Of a DNA stretch of 52,221 bases, positions 51,439-52,221 are shown piece after piece. Position 1 is the first letter of the stretch; the number at the start of each line of letters is the position of its first letter. Source of the stretch: an uncultured Clostridia bacterium. GTDB taxonomy: Bacteria > Bacillota > Clostridia > Christensenellales > Borkfalkiaceae. The DNA lies in assembly GCA_934271725.1 (NCBI GenBank), contig CAKQSC010000001.1, forward strand, positions 1-52,221, given 5' to 3'. The position numbers and the translations under genes were made by a program. The notes under the pieces are model-generated. The model was not told where the DNA came from. It saw only the letters and a program-made list of their open reading frames with translations, and did not search any database.

Positions 51439-52221
51439 ATGAAAAAAAACTTTTTAAAGACTTTTATTTCATGTTTCCTTGTTTTAGCCGTTTGTTTTTC
51501 GCTTTCCGCTTGCACCGTAAGCGGTACGGTCAATAAAAACTCCTACGAGAACGCGACTTTTTACGTTAACGACGACGGACACCTCATAATGGAGCGGGAC
51601 GGCAAAACGACCGACCTCGGACTCGTCCGCGGACAGGACGGCAAAGACGGCTCTGCCGTAGAAAAGGGCGACAAAGGCGACAAGGGAGATTCGGGCGACG
51701 TCGCAATCGAGTCGGCAAGCAGAAACGGACTTCTTTCCGTAGTCAGTATTCTTTGTACTTACGAATATTCCTACACCAACCGTTTCGGCGGAAAAACTTA
51801 TACTTACGAGGGAAATCAGGAAGGCGCGGGCGTTATCTACAAAGACGACAAGAAAAAGGGCGAAGCCTATATCATAACCAACTATCACGTCGTTTACGAA
51901 AGCACTTACAACAAAAGCATCGTAGACAATATATACGTCTACCTCTACGGTGGCGAAACGATGCTTTATTACGATACTCAACAGTCCTTTACCACTCAGG
52001 CGAATTCGGACGAGAAAGCGATAAAAGCGGAGTTTATCGGGGGAACGCAGACCTACGATATAGCCGTTCTTAAAATAAGCGACTCTTCCGTTTATAAAAA
52101 CAGCGTCGCAAAACCCGTATCGGTAAGAAACAGCGACGAACTTCGCGCGGGCGAGCCGGCGGTAGTTATCGGCAACCCCGAAAACGAAGGCATTTCCGTT
52201 ACGACAGGCGTCGTTTCGAGA
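51439..52221 (+). CDS. HtrA-like trypsin-fold lipoprotein protease, 3' end outside the window
   Basis: The only plus-strand gene; 261 codons are seen and it runs off the edge. It has a lipoprotein signal peptide with lipobox LSAC (Cys25), then a short beta segment with a collagen-like Gly-X-Y stretch (about 65-87: GQDGKDG and GDKGDKGDSGD) as linker, then a trypsin-like domain with the catalytic His in ITNYHVVY (His150) and Asp in TYDIAVLKI (Asp207). RAGEPAVVIGNP and VTTGVVSR match the HtrA/DegP barrel just before the nucleophile Ser, which lies beyond the window. GGAG is five bases before the ATG. Surface quality control or processing is likely. Whether a PDZ domain follows cannot be seen. 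Confidence 0.85.
   Translation, partial: MKKNFLKTFISCFLVLAVCFSLSACTVSGTVNKNSYENATFYVNDDGHLIMERDGKTTDLGLVRGQDGKDGSAVEKGDKGDKGDSGDVAIESASRNGLLSVVSILCTYEYSYTNRFGGKTYTYEGNQEGAGVIYKDDKKKGEAYIITNYHVVYESTYNKSIVDNIYVYLYGGETMLYYDTQQSFTTQANSDEKAIKAEFIGGTQTYDIAVLKISDSSVYKNSVAKPVSVRNSDELRAGEPAVVIGNPENEGISVTTGVVSR

Noticed and set aside
1..52221. tRNA, rRNA, CRISPR arrays, insertion sequences and prophage genes
   Set aside because: None was recognised on either strand. The only short repeats seen are the 28-bp tandem pair and the two copies of the upstream motif.

Overview
The window looks like a chromosome segment of a spore-forming, Gram-positive Bacillota (class Clostridia). The evidence is spoIVA, a YlxY-type deacetylase, an M16 protease next to ispG, the rimP-nusA-ylxR-ylxQ-infB-rbfA block, an mlpA-like/rpsO/pnp neighbourhood, strong AGGAGG-type ribosome binding sites and TTGACA/TATAAT promoters. 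An uncultured gut lineage (Christensenellales-like) is a guess only. No rRNA, tRNA, CRISPR array or insertion sequence was seen. All genes but one are on the minus strand; the exception is a partial protease gene at the right edge.

In transcription order (right to left) the units are: (i) ruvC-ruvA-ruvB-queA-tgt, for Holliday-junction processing and queuosine synthesis; (ii) an unusual yajC with an extracytoplasmic Ig-like domain, then a TIGR04086 membrane protein; (iii) a divergent secD-secF pair; (iv) recJ-relA-MBL hydrolase-hemZ; (v) rpsO, then pnp; (vi) a two-gene surface module (large type IV prepilin-like protein plus GLUG lipoprotein) set inside otherwise conserved synteny; (vii) ylxY-like deacetylase-M16 protease-ispG-truncated polC; (viii) the large translation operon rimP-nusA-rnpM(ylxR)-ylxQ-infB-rbfA-nrnA-truB-ribF-AP-endonuclease-like; (ix) pepP-efp-SDR(ymfI-like)-mazF; (x) pncB-coiled-coil protein-lspA-rluD-der-plsY and then spoIVA; (xi) an EF-G paralogue plus a 1-phosphofructokinase-type kinase; (xii) two secreted-protein genes, a lipase and an LRR/InlB-repeat protein.

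The most interesting signals are these. The prepilin promoter has a run of ten G between its -35 and -10, the classic architecture of slipped-strand phase variation, and it drives a terminator-flanked surface module. Three genes (spoIVA, the ylxY-like gene and the TIGR04086 gene) have a terminator hairpin whose right arm is the ribosome binding site. In the two clear cases a sporulation-type (sigma-E-like) promoter, TCATAAA-N14-CATWNNNT, sits so that its spacer is the hairpin's left arm. Transcripts from that promoter would therefore lack the hairpin and expose the ribosome binding site, while read-through transcripts would be terminated or masked. The gene at the polC locus keeps only the N-terminal, OB and proofreading-exonuclease parts, with no PHP or polymerase. 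YajC, SecD and SecF are all atypical, and the two secreted-protein genes at the left share a 15-bp upstream motif.
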